Part shown: positions 1 through 12,268 of the stretch, one piece after another
Layout: each line of letters opens with the position of its first letter
Position numbering within the stretch: position 1 is the first letter of the stretch
Assembly (NCBI RefSeq): GCF_018294505.1
Contig: NC_057809.1
Coordinates: 414,198,104-414,262,103 of the forward strand
Source: Triticum aestivum
Lineage: Eukaryota; Streptophyta; Magnoliopsida; Poales; Poaceae
Direction of reading: 5' to 3'
Length of the DNA: 64,000 bases
The notes under the pieces: generated by a model
Told to the model about the DNA's origin: nothing
Databases searched by the model: none
Seen by the model: the letters and a program-made list of their open reading frames with translations, nothing else
Program-made: the position numbers and the translations under genes

Positions 1-1683
1 AAATCGCTGTTGTAAATTTTGAAATGGGGCAAGGGAAAAAACAAGGTAAAAGAGTTAGTACCATCCTATAGTTAACTGATGTCTTCTTCATTGTGCAAAC
101 AAAGATCTTGCTGTTATTCGTCGCACGTTTATTTATCCTAACAATCTTTCTGAGTTTCTTGACTTGACTGATATTCATGGACATCTCATTTCCCCATATG
201 CAAAATGGGTCAAACAGTGGGTCTAAGCGTATAACAGCAGGACCTAAATGTGCAAGACCAAATTGTAAGAAACCTAAATATTAGAATGATACCTGCAACT
301 GCACAATAATGTGCTATTAGCAAGGACCATGCATGAGCAAACCTCGGTGGTAAACCGCAGTGCCTCCCATTGTTTCCCTACAACACATATAAGGAAGATC
401 TTGATCAGGTTAACTAAGAGTTGCCATACTATCACTAGAATATGTTAATGAAAAATAAACAAATTGTAGATCCAACAAATTAACTCGAGACACATGGAAA
501 AGCCAGTTAACCTAACCAAGCATGCTAAACAACTTGGAAATAGAGCAACTATATATGTTTCTCGTGTATTGAGTACATCCAAATTCGATTTATTTCTCAC
601 ATGCATAACAATACAAAACTGTACCCACAACAAATGAAAATCAAATTGCAGAATTGAACCAAATAGTTAACTGGACAGCAGAACAAATGAACCAAAATAG
701 TTAACTGAGCATGACATTGCAGAACAGAACATATACTAGAAGATAAGACAATTAACGAAACCAAGAATGCTTGAGAACTACTATGAAATGTAGCAATTTT
801 TGGACCAAACTATTAACTTAACATTACATTTTAGAATATCAAATTGCATATTAACATTACAGAGGACAAATCACTAGAATGCACTGGCGGTGGCCTCGAG
901 AAAACTGCATGAACTATATTTTAAAGTAGACAACCACGTGGCGGTGTCGACGGTGGCCTTGAAGACGAGGTGCTCCTCCAAGATGTGGCGGTCGACACGC
1001 ATGGCAGCCATCGCGACCTCATCCGCGCGTGCGACCGCGATTTTCTTCTCCGCTGCCAGATGCTACTGAGATCCATGCTATACTACGTGCAAAATGGCTG
1101 TGGGTGACGCTTAATTGAAGGATGGGGCAGTGATTTCGGCGGAAGGTGTCGCACCGTCGGTCGGGGCATGTGGGATGCGGAAGGAGGAGGATGGTGTGGG
1201 TGGGGTGTGGATTGCCTTACCATATCGACGAGGCCGCGAAGCAAGAAGGGTCACCGGCGAGGACGCAGTGTTGCAAGAAGAAGGGTCACCAATGAGGAGG
1301 CGGCACTGCCAGTAAGCAGCAGTGAAGGTTTGAACTTGGAAAGCAAGGGGGAATGGTGGAAATGTGGCTTTTGGTGGGGCAGGGAGATAGATATTTCTGC
1401 GGTGGCAGAAAAATTTCGCTCGGTGCCGCGAGAAACTAGCACGCAGCTGTGGTTCAAGCACAGGCGGTGGACTGTAGATGACGAAGCTTAGTGCATAAGC
1501 TAGACAAGATGGTGCACCAAGATATTTTATATCGCATCCCACACGATTCTTGCTAGTAAACTCTTTGTGGTATACCTGATTTTTTTCATTCTGTTTTGAA
1601 AGACAAATGGTGTTACAGAGGGAAAGGATGGTGTTTGAATTGCTAGAACATTTATTTGTAGTGAGCATGCAACTATATTAGTG
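1..1683. other. No recognisable gene; AT-rich, probably interior of a larger transposon
   Basis: I see no credible gene or transposon end here. Positions 1-850 are AT-rich with short local repeats, for example a segment around 655-710 containing AGTTAACTG twice. Positions 890-1490 are more GC-rich and contain several overlapping reading frames on both strands, none resembling a known protein and none with a clear promoter. Because 1684 onward carries tandem units that resume at 42861 beyond the large gypsy insertion, this stretch may be the left interior of the same background CACTA-like element. Confidence 0.4.
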
Positions 1684-2596
1684 TCGTGTTAAATTTTGGA
1701 ATTATTCTGGGTTCGTTTGACTTTTTATGCATTAATTGAGTTTCTAGGCATTTAATGTGCATAATTCAAATTTGAACTGCAAGCACATGCTCCAGTGCAC
1801 CAAAGTTTGTTGAAAAATCACATGTGTGTCTTTGAGTGAATTTATAGGTCCCATGCAAGAAGTGGGAATGAAATTCAAACATTTGGGTGTCGTGGCTTGG
1901 CCGAAAACATTGAGAAACTTGCTTTTTAAATTCCTGTAAATCCAAAACTCGCCTGAAAATCATGAAACTTGGCATGGTGTCTTGTCAGGGCACCAACATG
2001 TTGTGGTACAAAATTTGGCCGAATTGGGACAAGTTTTGGTATAAGCTTCTTGCAAACCGGAGCTTCTCTCAAGAAGGCTCGTGGTTCCGAGAGGGAACGT
2101 GTCACCTTTGTGTGTGAAACGATATATGCTGCCTCCCCCCTTGTTTTTTTATAGAGGCAACATGGAACTATCTGAGTTTCATGCTAAATTTTGGAATTAT
2201 TCCTGGTTCATTTGGCCGTTTTATACATTAATTGACTTTTCAGGCATTTAATGCACAATTTGAACTATAAGCACATGCTCCAGTGCACCAAAGTTGGTTG
2301 AAAAATCATTTATGTATACTTGGGTAAATTTCTAGGTCCCATGCAAGAAATGGGAATGGAATTCAAACATCTGGGCGTCGTGGCTTGGCCAGAAACATTG
2401 AGAAACTTCGTTTTTAGATTCCCGTGAATCCAAAACACACATGAAAATCATGAAACTTGGCACGGTGTCTTGACATGGCACCAACATGCTATGGTAAAAG
2501 TTTTGGTTGAATTGGGACAAACTTTGGTATAAGCTTCTTGCAGACCGGAGCTTCTCTCAAGAAGGCTCGTGGTTCCGAGAGGGAACGTATCACCTC
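1684..2596. repeat. Tandem repeat of about 0.5 kb, two units left of the gypsy insertion
   Basis: Unit 1 (about 1684-2188) and unit 2 (about 2189-2596) share long aligned blocks: TTTTGGAATTATTC, the AGCACATGCTCCAGTGCACC block, the segment around CATGAAACTTGGCA, and GAAGGCTCGTGGTTCCGAGA. Unit 2 stops at GTATCACCTC, where the gypsy LTR begins. Its missing end and the start of a third unit lie at 42861-43060. The pattern resembles the internal tandem arrays of Triticeae CACTA elements, an assignment made from memory of the family. Confidence 0.75.
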
Positions 2597-3128
2597 TGTT
2601 GTGGAATTGCCATGGCAGATGTCCTAGCAAAAGGACTTAGTCGTAGGGCCATCGCAACTAGGAAGCTTAAAGGGGTTAATTGGGACAAAGGACACGAGAG
2701 GTTTTATACTAGTTCGGCCCCTTACGATGAAGGTAAAAGCCTACATCTAGTTGTGTTGGAATTGCTGGGATTTCGATGACCAGGGAGCGAATCCGCTTTA
2801 CCTGGCTTCGAGTTGTTGTTTCCTATCCTAAGCCGCTGCCGGGTCGTCCCCTTATATGCATGGGTTGACGCCTGGCGGCCTACAGAGTCCCGGCCGGCTC
2901 ATAAAACGTGTCCGGCTCGGTGACTTCTTTATATGCCTTTCTTTACAAGTCTTTCTTTACATACAGCGGTTTACAATATTGGGCCTTAAGCCGCCTCTGG
3001 GCTTAGGCCTTCTACAAGTCTTTAATAAACCATCACCTTGGATATTACTGGGCTTCTTTTGTAACCCGCCATTGGGGTTGACCCGGCCCCTCCTGGGCGG
3101 GTCATACCTGGTAGCTATATCCCCAACA
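2597..3128 (-). repeat. 3' LTR of the gypsy element
   Basis: This matches 42324-42855 over the full 532 bp with about 16 mismatches and no length change. It starts TGTTGTGG and ends CCCCAACA. The element is coded on the minus strand, so this left copy is the 3' LTR. The left TSD ACCTC lies at 2592-2596. Confidence 0.93.
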
Positions 3129-3463
3129 TTAGGCCCCAGGTTGATTTGAACTTTGTTCTTGCCAATCTTCAATACTTAGAAAAAATCCATCTATTACTGT
3201 TTTGCGAAAGCCTTGTAACCCGCCATGACGTCACCTGTGGATCTTTCGGAAACCCTCCACCACGTCATCTTTTTAACGGATCTTTATCTTTAATGCCTTC
3301 CCGAAAATCGAGGCGCCTGTGTAGCTGGATAACCATGTTTTGGTCTCCTTGTTTTTCGCGCCAACTTATCAGTCTTCTCCTTATAAATAGGCACGACTGG
3401 CCTTTCTTCATTCTCCCCCTTTTCCCTCGTCTTCTTCCTCTCTCGCAACCCTTCTGTCGCTCA
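3129..3463 (+). promoter_or_regulatory. Promoter region of the gypsy antisense gene, TATA box at 3382-3389
   Basis: On the plus strand TATAAATA stands at 3382-3389. It is followed by a pyrimidine-rich, leader-like stretch (3411-3463) that stops at the CACTA insertion. After removing that insertion the leader continues at 30458 and runs to the antisense gene that starts at 31077. The spacing fits a plant RNA polymerase II promoter driving a transcript opposite to gag-pol. That it is a promoter is inferred from the motif and its position; no expression evidence exists here. Confidence 0.6.
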
Positions 3464-4013
3464 CACTACAAAAGAAAAGACACATCCGTGACATTTTGGG
3501 CCGAACAAATTTTTTTTGTCATACATATGACACTTCTATGACGATAATTGTGACAAAACCCGGTATCATCATAGATGTGGTGGGCTCCTACTTCTATGAC
3601 AAAAAATCATGACAGAAAATGGGCTTTTCGTCCTAGGAGGGCCGGAGACGCAGCTGCATGACATTCTTTGGGCCGTCCATGACGGAAAAAACCGTGGTAG
3701 AAGCGAGGGGGAGGAAAATTTCGGGGAGTTCCCAGTTACGGTGGGAGGTCGGCGGCTAAGCGATGCGCGTTTCTCTCGTACACGTACGCGCGTGTGTGCG
3801 AGGCGTTGGCTCTAACTAAACCCGAGCGAGGCGTTGGGCTCTAACTGAACCCGAGCGATTGCACTGCAGGCTACGCGTTACTGAACCCGAGCGATTGATC
3901 GATGGCTGTTAACCGAACCCGATCGAGCGATTCCTTCGCTACTGCTGCTAACTGAAGCCGAACGATGGGATGAATAGTGAGCATTGCGGGTGGGGTGGGG
4001 TTTGGATGAACAG
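3464..4013 (+). repeat. Left terminal and subterminal region of the CACTA
   Basis: After the terminal inverted repeat this stretch carries repeated TATGACA/GTCAT and TGGGCC motifs. The same kinds of short motif recur in the last 250 bp before the right terminus at 30454. In CACTA families such subterminal repeats bind the element's own DNA-binding protein; that role is family knowledge, not seen here. Confidence 0.75.
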
Positions 4014-4740
4014 TGAGCGGTGGCGTTGCCTCTGGATGAACAGGACCCCGTGGTGTGGTGGAGGGCTGGATGAACAGTAGATGGTGGAGGGGTGCCCGTG
4101 GAGGGGTGGATGAACAGGACCCCGTGGTGTGGAGGGCTGGATGAACAGTAGACGATGGAGGGGTGGTTGAATAGGACCCCGTGGTGTGGAGGGCTGGATG
4201 AACAGTAGACGGTGGAGGGGTGCCCGTGGAGGGGTGGTTGAACAGGACCCATTGGTGTGGAGGGCTGGATGAACAGTAGACGGTGGAGGGGTGGTTGAAC
4301 AGTAGCTGGTGGAGTAGCGCGTGGTGGAGGCTGGATGAACAGGAGCCCGTGGATGAACAGTCGCAGGTGGAGGATGGAGGAGGTCGACGGTGGATGAATA
4401 GTAGCTCGTGGAGGCTGGAGGGGGTCGACGGTGGACATGAACAGTATCCCGTGGAGTCCCGTTTTGCGGTACGCCACACCCCTCCCGATGAACAGGACCC
4501 CCGTTTCGACCGTAGCACTCCAACACAAGTCTGTTTCCTCCGTTTTGCGGTATGCCACACCCCTCCCGATCAACAGGACCCCTGTTTCGACCGTAGGAGG
4601 TCTGTTTCCTCCGTTTTGCGGTATGCCAGACCCCTCCCGATGAACAGGATCCCGTTTCGAACGTGGCCGGTCGAACACAAGGCCGTTTCCTCCATTCTGC
4701 GGTACGCCAGGCCTCGTTTCCATCGCATGTTCCGTCCAAG
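4014..4740. repeat. Subterminal tandem arrays of the CACTA
   Basis: From 4014 to about 4440 short units built around GGATGAACAGTAG and GGACCCCGTGGTGTGG recur in changing order. From about 4450 to 4715 a unit of about 90 bp recurs three to four times, built around CCGTTTTGCGGTA, CCCCTCCCGATGAACAGGA and CCCGTTTCGACCGTAG. Long frames here are translations of the array and are not genes. The final copies are degenerate. Confidence 0.8.
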
Positions 4741-5039
4741 CCCTCTCGATGAACACGACGCATTTCGTTGCCTCCCCATGAACATGACGCATTCCGTTGC
4801 CTCCCCATGAACACGACGACGACGATGTTTCTCCGTTCCGACCCAGCCATGTACACGAGCCTTAGCCGTACGTATGCGCGAGTAGGCGTTCGAGACCCCG
4901 CCCGTATGTACACATACATGGCCGTATTTTCTTTCTTGCACCCTGGCCACTGTACGTACGTGTAAATGCTACGTGCACGCCTCTACTACGACACGTGCGC
5001 GCCTCTACTACGACACGTGCGACCAGTATGTACATACAC
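4741..5039. other. No gene; end of the left array of the CACTA
   Basis: Short direct repeats such as CTACTACGACACGTGCG (about 4983-5020) are present. No protein-coding feature or transposon boundary is visible. Confidence 0.4.
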
Positions 5040-8000
5040 ATTCGCGACCAGAATGACAACGCTATGTACGCTTCGACCAGGTGGGTCCCGACTGTCAGGC
5101 ACTTCCTTGCCTGCGAAGATGTAGCTGGTGGGTCCCAGCAGTCAGGGGGCGAATCATTTTTTTTATCGGATGCACTTCCTTGCGTGCGAAGATGTAGCTG
5201 GTGGGTCCCAGCAGTCAGGGGGGAACGTTTTTTCGTGAAATACGGTGGCCCGTCCGGTGGGTCCCGCTGTCAGGTGGAGGAATAATTATTTTGCACGTAA
5301 TAAGGAGGCACTTCCTTGCTGCGGCCGTGGACCCAGCTGTCAGCCTCTCCACGTACAGTCCACGTCTGATGGAAGTCGTTTCTTGACCACGTTGACCACG
5401 CCGCGCTGAGAGCACCAGGGCGGTGGACGACGGCGAGGCCTAGGAAGGGGACAACACGGAGGCAGGGAAGACTCGGCAGTGGATGCCCACACAGAGGGGA
5501 GTACGACTGTATGAGGGTTTACTGGTTCGTCTGCCGTCGCTGGAGAATAGCAGCAGGTGTGGGTGAGTAGATGGATGGCTAGGCCAGCGATGGGAGTACG
5601 GTCGGGCGGTGAGGCTTGCGCGGCAGCACAGCCGGCCGCGAGGAGGAGGGAGTAGGCAGTCCCGCCGGCGCTTGTTTGAGTGGCTGGAGCAGGAAGAGCA
5701 GAGATTGAAGAAGCACGACGGCCATTGGATGGACATCCAACAGTCAGTGCTTGTGTGTCAACCTTTTTTTAGGAAAGCCTCAAATCTATGGAAAACAGCA
5801 TACGGCCCATCTGCCATTATTTCTAATAATTTACAGCCCATTTGCTAATTCTTAAGGTCTTTTTGGAGCCCATATTCTTTTTGTTAGCATTACAACTCAT
5901 ATTGTGGCAACGGTTAAAAAAATTATACGAAATTTTGCACATTTCGGTGCGGTCCAAACTGTTTTTAATCCCGAAATTTCGACTCACATTCAAACTGATT
6001 TTAAAAATAAATGTATATCAATATAAAATCCAACAAATTCTCCATGCATAAAAATTAATGTAATTTAAAATCTTGAAATGAAAAAAAGATATTTGAAACT
6101 AATTGCCGGTTTGATGTGTTTTAAAAATGTACAACCCATTGCTCATTACTGATGGGCCATTTTCTCGGCCAGCCGAATGAAAGCTCTCCTTGTCTTGAAA
6201 GATTTGCAGCCCAACAGGCCTGACAAAGCGACTTGGCAAATCACAAAAAAACTGGGATGTGGCCGTGGACCCAGCTGTCAGCCTCTCCACATACAGTACT
6301 CTTCCGATGGAAGTCGTTCCTTGACCACATTTACCACGCCGCGCGGAGAGCACCACGGCGGTGGACGACGGCGAGGCCTAGGAAGGGGACGACGCGATAG
6401 TGGAAGCCCGTGCGGAGAGGACTACGAGGGTTCACTAGTTCGGCTGCGGTGTGAGGCTGCCGTCGCCGCAGGGCCTGGCCAGCGGTGAGAATAGTAGGGG
6501 GCGGTGAGGCCTCTGCAGCAGCACAGCCGGCCACGGGAGGCAGGAGCATGCGGCACGACCGGCGCTGCTTTCGGCGGCTGGAGCAAGAAGACCAGAGGTT
6601 GAAGAAGCACTACGGCCGGTGGACGACGATGAGGACTAGGAAGGGGACGACTCGGAGCCTGGGAAGACGCAGCAGTGGATGCCCACGCGAAGAGGAGTAC
6701 GAGGGTTCACTGGTTCGGCTTTGGTGTGAGGCTGCTATCGCCGCAGAATAACAGGGGGTGTGGGTGAGTAGAGGGATGGCCTAGCCAGCGGTGGGAGTAG
6801 TAGGGGCGGTGAGGCCTCCGCGGCATCACAGCCGGCCATGGGAGGCAGGAGCACGCGGCACGACCGGCGCTGGTTTGGGTGGCTGGAGCAAGAAGACCAG
6901 AGGTTGAAGAAGCGCTACGGCCGTTGGATGAATAACATACGGTAACAGGAGCTAGAATCGTTCATATTGACTAAGTTGACAAAGCCCTCCGTCCCCGTCA
7001 ACTTGGTAGGCCCACAAGTCAGCCTCCCACTATGCTGGGTTCCAGCTGGCAGGGGGGATATTCATTTTTTGTGCGTAATAAGGAGGCACTTCCTTGCGTG
7101 CGAAGATAGCTGGTGGGTCCGACATGTCAGCGGGGGGCACTTTATTTCGCGAAATACAGAGGCCCTTCCGGTGGGTCCCAGATGTCAGGTGGAGGAATCA
7201 TTATTTTGCGCGTAATAAGGAGGCATTTCCTTGTGTGCAACCATGGACCCATCTGTCAGCCCCTCCATGCATAGTCTAATTCCGATGGCGTCGTTCATTG
7301 ACCACGTTTGACCACGCCGCGCCGAGCGCATCCAAGGTGGTGGACGACGACGAGGCCCCGGACAGCAACGAGCCGGAGATGGGAAGACGCGGGAGTAGAG
7401 TCGCAGACAAAGAGGTGTACGAGGGTTAACTGGTTCTAGTGCGGTGTGGTTCGGCAGTCAGTGGAGAAGAACAGGAGGTCTGGAGTGGTGGAGGGATGGC
7501 CTCGCCAACGGTGGAGTAGCGCTTCATAGCAAAGCGTGCTAAGCAAAGCTGCTAGCAGCAGGAGGCGGGAGGTGGTCCTGGCGGCGCTAGAGGAAGAAGA
7601 CGAGAGATTGAAGATGGATGCCAATCGTTGGATGTAAATCCAACGGCTAACATGTCAGAATCATTTGTTGACTAAATTGACAACAACTTGCAATGGCTTC
7701 GACCTATTGGCCCACATTTCAGCCTCCAAAAATGTGGCACGTATTCAACCCATTTTTTCAGAATTTATAGTCTTTTTTTTGCGCGGTAGAATTTACAGTC
7801 AATTTGATCTCTTTTTTGAATTACAGCCATTAGCTGGGCTGGGTGAACAAATAATGTAGCGTCCATGCGGCCCGTTTATTTTATTTCCTAAAAAATTATA
7901 GCCCATTTGCACTTTCTCGAAATACACGATTTTGCTGGGCTGATTCAAATTATAATGTTGGGTTGGGCCAGCAATGTTATCAAAAAATAAAAAGGGGCTG

Positions 8001-8086
8001 AGCATTTTGTTATAAATATATTTAAATAATAAGTGATATTATTACGTTCTTCCTTAAATTTACAGTCTTACCAAGCTTTATATAAT
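5040..8086. repeat. Three diverged direct copies of a roughly 0.9-kb unit inside the CACTA
   Basis: Three blocks share the same order of motifs: GTGGACCCAGCTGTCAGCC, a TTGACCACG segment, CGCCGCGC, GGTGGACGACG and GAGGCC, then a TGGAGCAGGAAGA-like segment and a TTTACAGCCC tail. They start near 5250, 6260 and 7230. The GGTGGGTCCCAGCAGTCAGG type segment precedes copies 1 and 3. A partial copy at about 6590-6930 repeats the GGCTGGAGCAAGAAGACC part. No intact protein is encoded. Large direct repeats of this type are common in Caspar-like CACTA elements. Confidence 0.65.
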
Positions 8087-8107
8087 AACATATAAAATAT
8101 TTTTTTT

Positions 8108-8506
8108 AGAAAAACAGGGAGCATCTCCCTGGTTCCATTGTTGAGAACGAAACCACAACATATTCTGATACAGCAGCTCAAAGAGCAGTTCGAAAGCAAA
8201 GGTAGAAAAGCTACAAACTAGGGGGGTGGATGAACAAGTTCTCTGAATAACACAAATCACCCGAGCGATGCCAAAGGCAGAGCGGATAGAGCACTCAAAT
8301 GACATAACGAGGGTCCAGCGAAGCCTTCATGGTCTTCAGCCGAGGGGCCGTGTCAGCCTGCGGCGACCAGTAAGCAAGCGGAGACACCAGGCTGGAAGGC
8401 GTAGCATGGTGGATGTCCCTCTTTTTCGGCGCCAGGTGCCCATCATCTTCATCAGAGATCTTGAGACGAGCCCACGGGTCCAGCCCCAGAGCAGGTCGAG
8501 CCTTGT
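8108..8506 (-). other. 3' untranslated region of the LINE
   Basis: This is non-coding sequence between the ORF2 stop at 8507 and the A tail at 8100-8107 on the minus strand. No other feature is visible. Confidence 0.6.
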
Positions 8507-11160
8507 TCAGCCACAAGTGATCGCCAACGGTTTCTGGAGGGATCTTGTTAGGGTTTCCACGAAGCTCATCAACTTGTCCTTGTCCGATCCGAAGGAGAGA
8601 ATCGCCCAGTTCCTCACCATGTTCCTGATCAACCTCAAGACCTGCGGAATGGAAATCCAGGAGGTGTTACTGAAAATCATAGCATTTCTATATTTCCAGA
8701 GGCACCAAAGGACAGCTGAGCTAACAGTGTTTAAAACTGAGCAATTTTTGGTAGCAATCCAGAATCTGGCGACAGATTCGAAGGATGAGCCAATCTGACT
8801 AGAGAAATATTCCTCAATGTGGGCCCAGAGATGTTTAGCAACTATACATTCAAAAAATAGGTGAGAACAAGACTCTTGTTCCAAGCAGTAAACACAATCA
8901 AGGGGTTTGATGATGTGTCTCTTCCTAAGGTTATCCCTAGTCATCAATTTGTTTTTGGAGAGAAGCCAGAGAAATACATGAATTTTAGGGGGAACTCTCA
9001 ATTTCCAGACAGCAGGGATAAACACGGGTTGAACCCCTCTAAAGTTGATAACATGATAGAGGGAGCTGGAGGAATAGTTCCCCTTATTGTCCAGCTGCCA
9101 AATCAGGGCATTCGGCTCGGCAGTAAAGGTAATGCTTTTGGCAATTTCCTCCAACTGGAACCATTGTTCCATGAGACTATCACTAAAGTTCCTTCTAAAA
9201 GAGAGTTTTAGGCATTGACCGTCCCAAAATTCATTGACACTTTTGTTAAGCTCACTGCGGACAGAGTAAATAAGCCAAAATTGGACTGCTAGGGGGATGT
9301 GCCAAACCAGGTATCTTCCCAGAACCTGGTTCTCCTCCCATCCCCTATGTTCCATGTGTAGCCAAATTTCACAGCATGCATAATAGATTTTAATCATTTC
9401 CAGAATCTAGAGGTCTTAGGGTTGGAGGAAGGGACAAAAATATTAGGTTTATTTCCTAGGTATTTATGGGCAATAAGAAGCTTCCAGGGTTTCAGGTCTT
9501 TATCATAGAATCTTTTAATCCAAGACCCTAGAAGACAGATGTTAATTTCTTGGAGGTTAGGTATGCCTAGGCCTCCAAAATCTTTTTTCATAGAGACTAG
9601 GGCCCAATTAGCAAGGTGTAGCCTCCTATTTCCCTCAAAATCATTCCACAAGCAATGAGACATCTGAGAATTGATGAGGTTCACTGCCCATTTAGGGAAC
9701 TTGAAGAAGGAGAGGAGCTACACTGGAATGCTAGCCAAACAAGCTTGTATGAGGATCAATCTACCTCTGTAAGAGAGAAGTTTGCCCCTCCACCCAGCAA
9801 TCCTTTTAATGATTTTATCTAGAAGGGGTTGGATATCCTCTCTCCTTAGTTTATCATAGTGGAGAGGGATACCTAGGTACTTAATGGGGAAGTTACCTTT
9901 ATTACAGACTAGAATAGAGAGGAAGTCAGCTAACTCCTGATCATCCATGTTGATAGGGATGAGTTCACTTTTAGAGTAGTTGATTCTCATGCTTGAGACT
10001 TGTTCAAACCAGGTTAGAAGAGTTTTCAGATTGCTAGCATGTGTGGAGTCATTGTCTAAGAAAAGGATGGTATCATCTGCATTTTGAAGGCAGATGATGC
10101 CACCAGGGCAGACCTCGGGACAGAGCCCTGCAATCAGACTATGATCAGCAGCTTTGCTCAGCATTTTTGTAAGAACGTCCACTACTAAATTAAACAAAAG
10201 CGGGGAGATGGGGTCACCTTGCCTAAGGCCTTTACCAGCAAGGAAAAAAAATCACTTTCACAGTTATTTAACTTGACCCCAATAGACCTCCCATGAGTAA
10301 GTTGCTGGATCCAACTCCCCTCTAAAGGCTTGGAAAAGATCTAAGAGATCATTTTTCACCAAGTCCCAAAAATGTTGGTAAAACAAGAAGGGGATCCCAT
10401 CAGGACCAGGAGCCCCATCAGGATAAGAGCTAAAAATGGCTTCCTTCACCTCTGTCTCTGAAAAAGGGGCTTCTAGCACCTCATTTTCAGCAGGAGAGAC
10501 TTTTTCAGAAGCAGAGAAAAAATTGTTTTGTAGAGAGAACCTAGAAGGGTTTTCTTTCTTAAACAGGTCTTTGTAGAAGTCACTAGCCACTTTCAGCATC
10601 TCATCTACCTCAGTAACAGGGCCATCAGGGCCATCAAGGGAGTGAATGAGGGTTTTCCTCCTCCTCTGGTTAGCTACTGCATGGAAGTAAGCAGTATTTC
10701 TATCACCCTCCTTAATGTTCCTATCTCTAGACCTTTGTTTGTCTTTGATTTCTTCTTGAAGCCAAATTTTCTTGAGCTCTTCATGGACAAAGTTTAATCT
10801 ATTAGTCTCAGCCTCAGAGCGGTCAGTGGTTTCTGCCTTAATATCTAGAGAATCGAACTCAAAGAGGAGAAGCCTTTTGTATCTTCTAAGATTAGCTTCC
10901 TCATTGGAGTTCCACCCTTTGGTAGTTCTTCTAAATCTCCTAATTTTGATCTGCCAATTTTCTAGGGGGCAGCTGCTCCCAGTAGGCTCATTCCAGATTT
11001 TCCTGACTAGCTCAGTAAAATCTTCTCTAAGCAACCACCACTTTTCAAATTTAAAACTATTGCTCATTGGAGTTTGGTTAAGACCAGAGTCCCAGGGCAA
11101 AGGAGTGTGGTCACTACCACATCTGGGCAGAGCTCTACAACTAGAAAGGGGAAAAACTAT
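8507..11160 (-). pseudogene. LINE ORF2 remnant: last part of endonuclease, partial reverse transcriptase, zf-RVT
   Basis: Reading on the minus strand, the first recognisable residues (about 11195-11080) are the end of an AP-type endonuclease, including STIDRIF and then RCGSDHTPL. The RT amino part follows with the DGAPGPDGIPFLFYQHFW motif (about 10440-10370). The frame then jumps near 10330-10300 from LFQAF to LTHGRSIGVKLNN, so the segment normally carrying the first catalytic aspartate is missing. The GKGLRQGDP motif is present near 10230 after a frameshift. The catalytic YADD box reads NADD at about 10080. The frame then has a stop near 9718 and a frameshift near 9395. The carboxyl part has a zf-RVT region with WKLRVPPKIHVFLW and CVYCLEQESCSHLFFEC (about 9000-8860). 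It is not functional. Confidence 0.88.
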
Positions 11161-12268
11161 CTAATTCTGTGTCACAGAAAATTCTGTCAATGGTGGATAC
11201 AATCCTAGAGCAGCACTTCCAACATATCTAGCCGAACTGTGGGTTTTCCTTCTGAAAGGGCAATTCTCAACTTTATGGGTAACCATTTTGCAGATAAAAC
11301 AACTCTTGGGCTTGACACATTTATCCAAATGATGCCCTGGTTCCCCACAGTTGTAGCAGATCACCTCAGAGTATGCCATAAGGCCCGAAGCAGGGGCAGG
11401 AGCAGTTTTCTGGATGTCCTGTCTCTTCTTTTGCTGATTCTTTCCTTGAGATTTTCCACTGATCTGAGAGTCAGAACCACCAGCAGATTGATCTTGGGTA
11501 ATTACAGGAGCCTGCCCAGATTGTGCCCCCATTTGGGGCAGAGGTGGGTCGTACCACTGCCCAACCGGCGCTCCCCCCCATTGTGATAGGGGAAATTCAT
11601 CGGAGTTCCTGGTTCCTTCTCATCCTCCAGCCAGATGTTGTCTCTCAGGAAGCAGAAATAACCACTAGACAACTCAATTGAAGCAGATTGCAAGCCTAAT
11701 TTCAATCTTCTGCAGGTTTGGGGGAGAGGTAAGATAGGGGATCCACCTGCTCCGGCTCCGGTGGCGTGCTGGTGGGCAGGAGTCCAGTCAATCATTCCCA
11801 TCTCGCAGCACGGCGTGGATCTCCTGAATTCACTTCTCCTTTCGCCCATCGAACGAACGCAATCAGTGGCTCACTGGGGTGGGCATCCTGTGCTTCCAAG
11901 AAATCTCCTTCGAAGTAGATCCGCAGGGCTAGATTCAGCAGCTCCCAATCCACATGATCCTTGCACATCTGAGCATACATGCGCGAGTGAGAGAACGGAT
12001 TCGGTCCCTCCTTGGCTTCCTCCCTCGCAGCTTCCTCCTCTGCTTCCCTCCGTTCGCGCGTGCACTGGGTCCAGGAGAGAGCGTCGTCGCGGATCCGCAT
12101 CGCCCGCTCCCTCCATCTCCTCCCTCGAGTCTCCCGCGGCACCGCCGGCGCGACGGAGTCAAGCGGCTGGAGCATCCGCGGGAAGGCTTTGTAGACATGT
12201 GGGAGATGCATCTTGTACATCTGCCTGTCTTCCAGCCATTCCCCCATGGATATGGCTGGCGAATCCAT
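11161..12268 (-). pseudogene. LINE ORF1 remnant with tandem CCHC zinc knuckles
   Basis: On the minus strand an open frame runs from an ATG at 12268 to 11792 (158 aa, charged, no domain I can name). A different frame from 11532 to 11161 carries two zinc knuckles, CYNCGEPGHHLDKC and CFICKMVTHKVENC (about 11360-11250). The nucleic-acid-binding ORF1 protein of plant L1 elements has this type of tail. The two parts are out of frame, so at least one indel lies between 11790 and 11530. The protein then runs from YVGSAALGL directly into sequence that in the neighbouring frame is endonuclease, which marks a deletion junction near 11205. Confidence 0.8.

Noticed and set aside
1111..1668. 185-residue minus-strand frame
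   Set aside because: Several frames of similar length overlap here on both strands, with no known domain or codon signal.
1676..1690. AGTGTCGTGTTA shared with the CACTA end at 44838
   Set aside because: The match is only about 12 bp and flanks do not continue; probably chance, not the partner terminus.
3871..4950. Long overlapping minus-strand frames of 229, 304, 323 and 126 residues and a plus-strand frame of 175
   Set aside because: They are translations of the short tandem units in the CACTA left array, in several frames at once; composition is dominated by H, P, S and T repeats.
8861..9211. Plus-strand frame of 116 residues
   Set aside because: Antisense shadow of the LINE ORF2 zf-RVT region.
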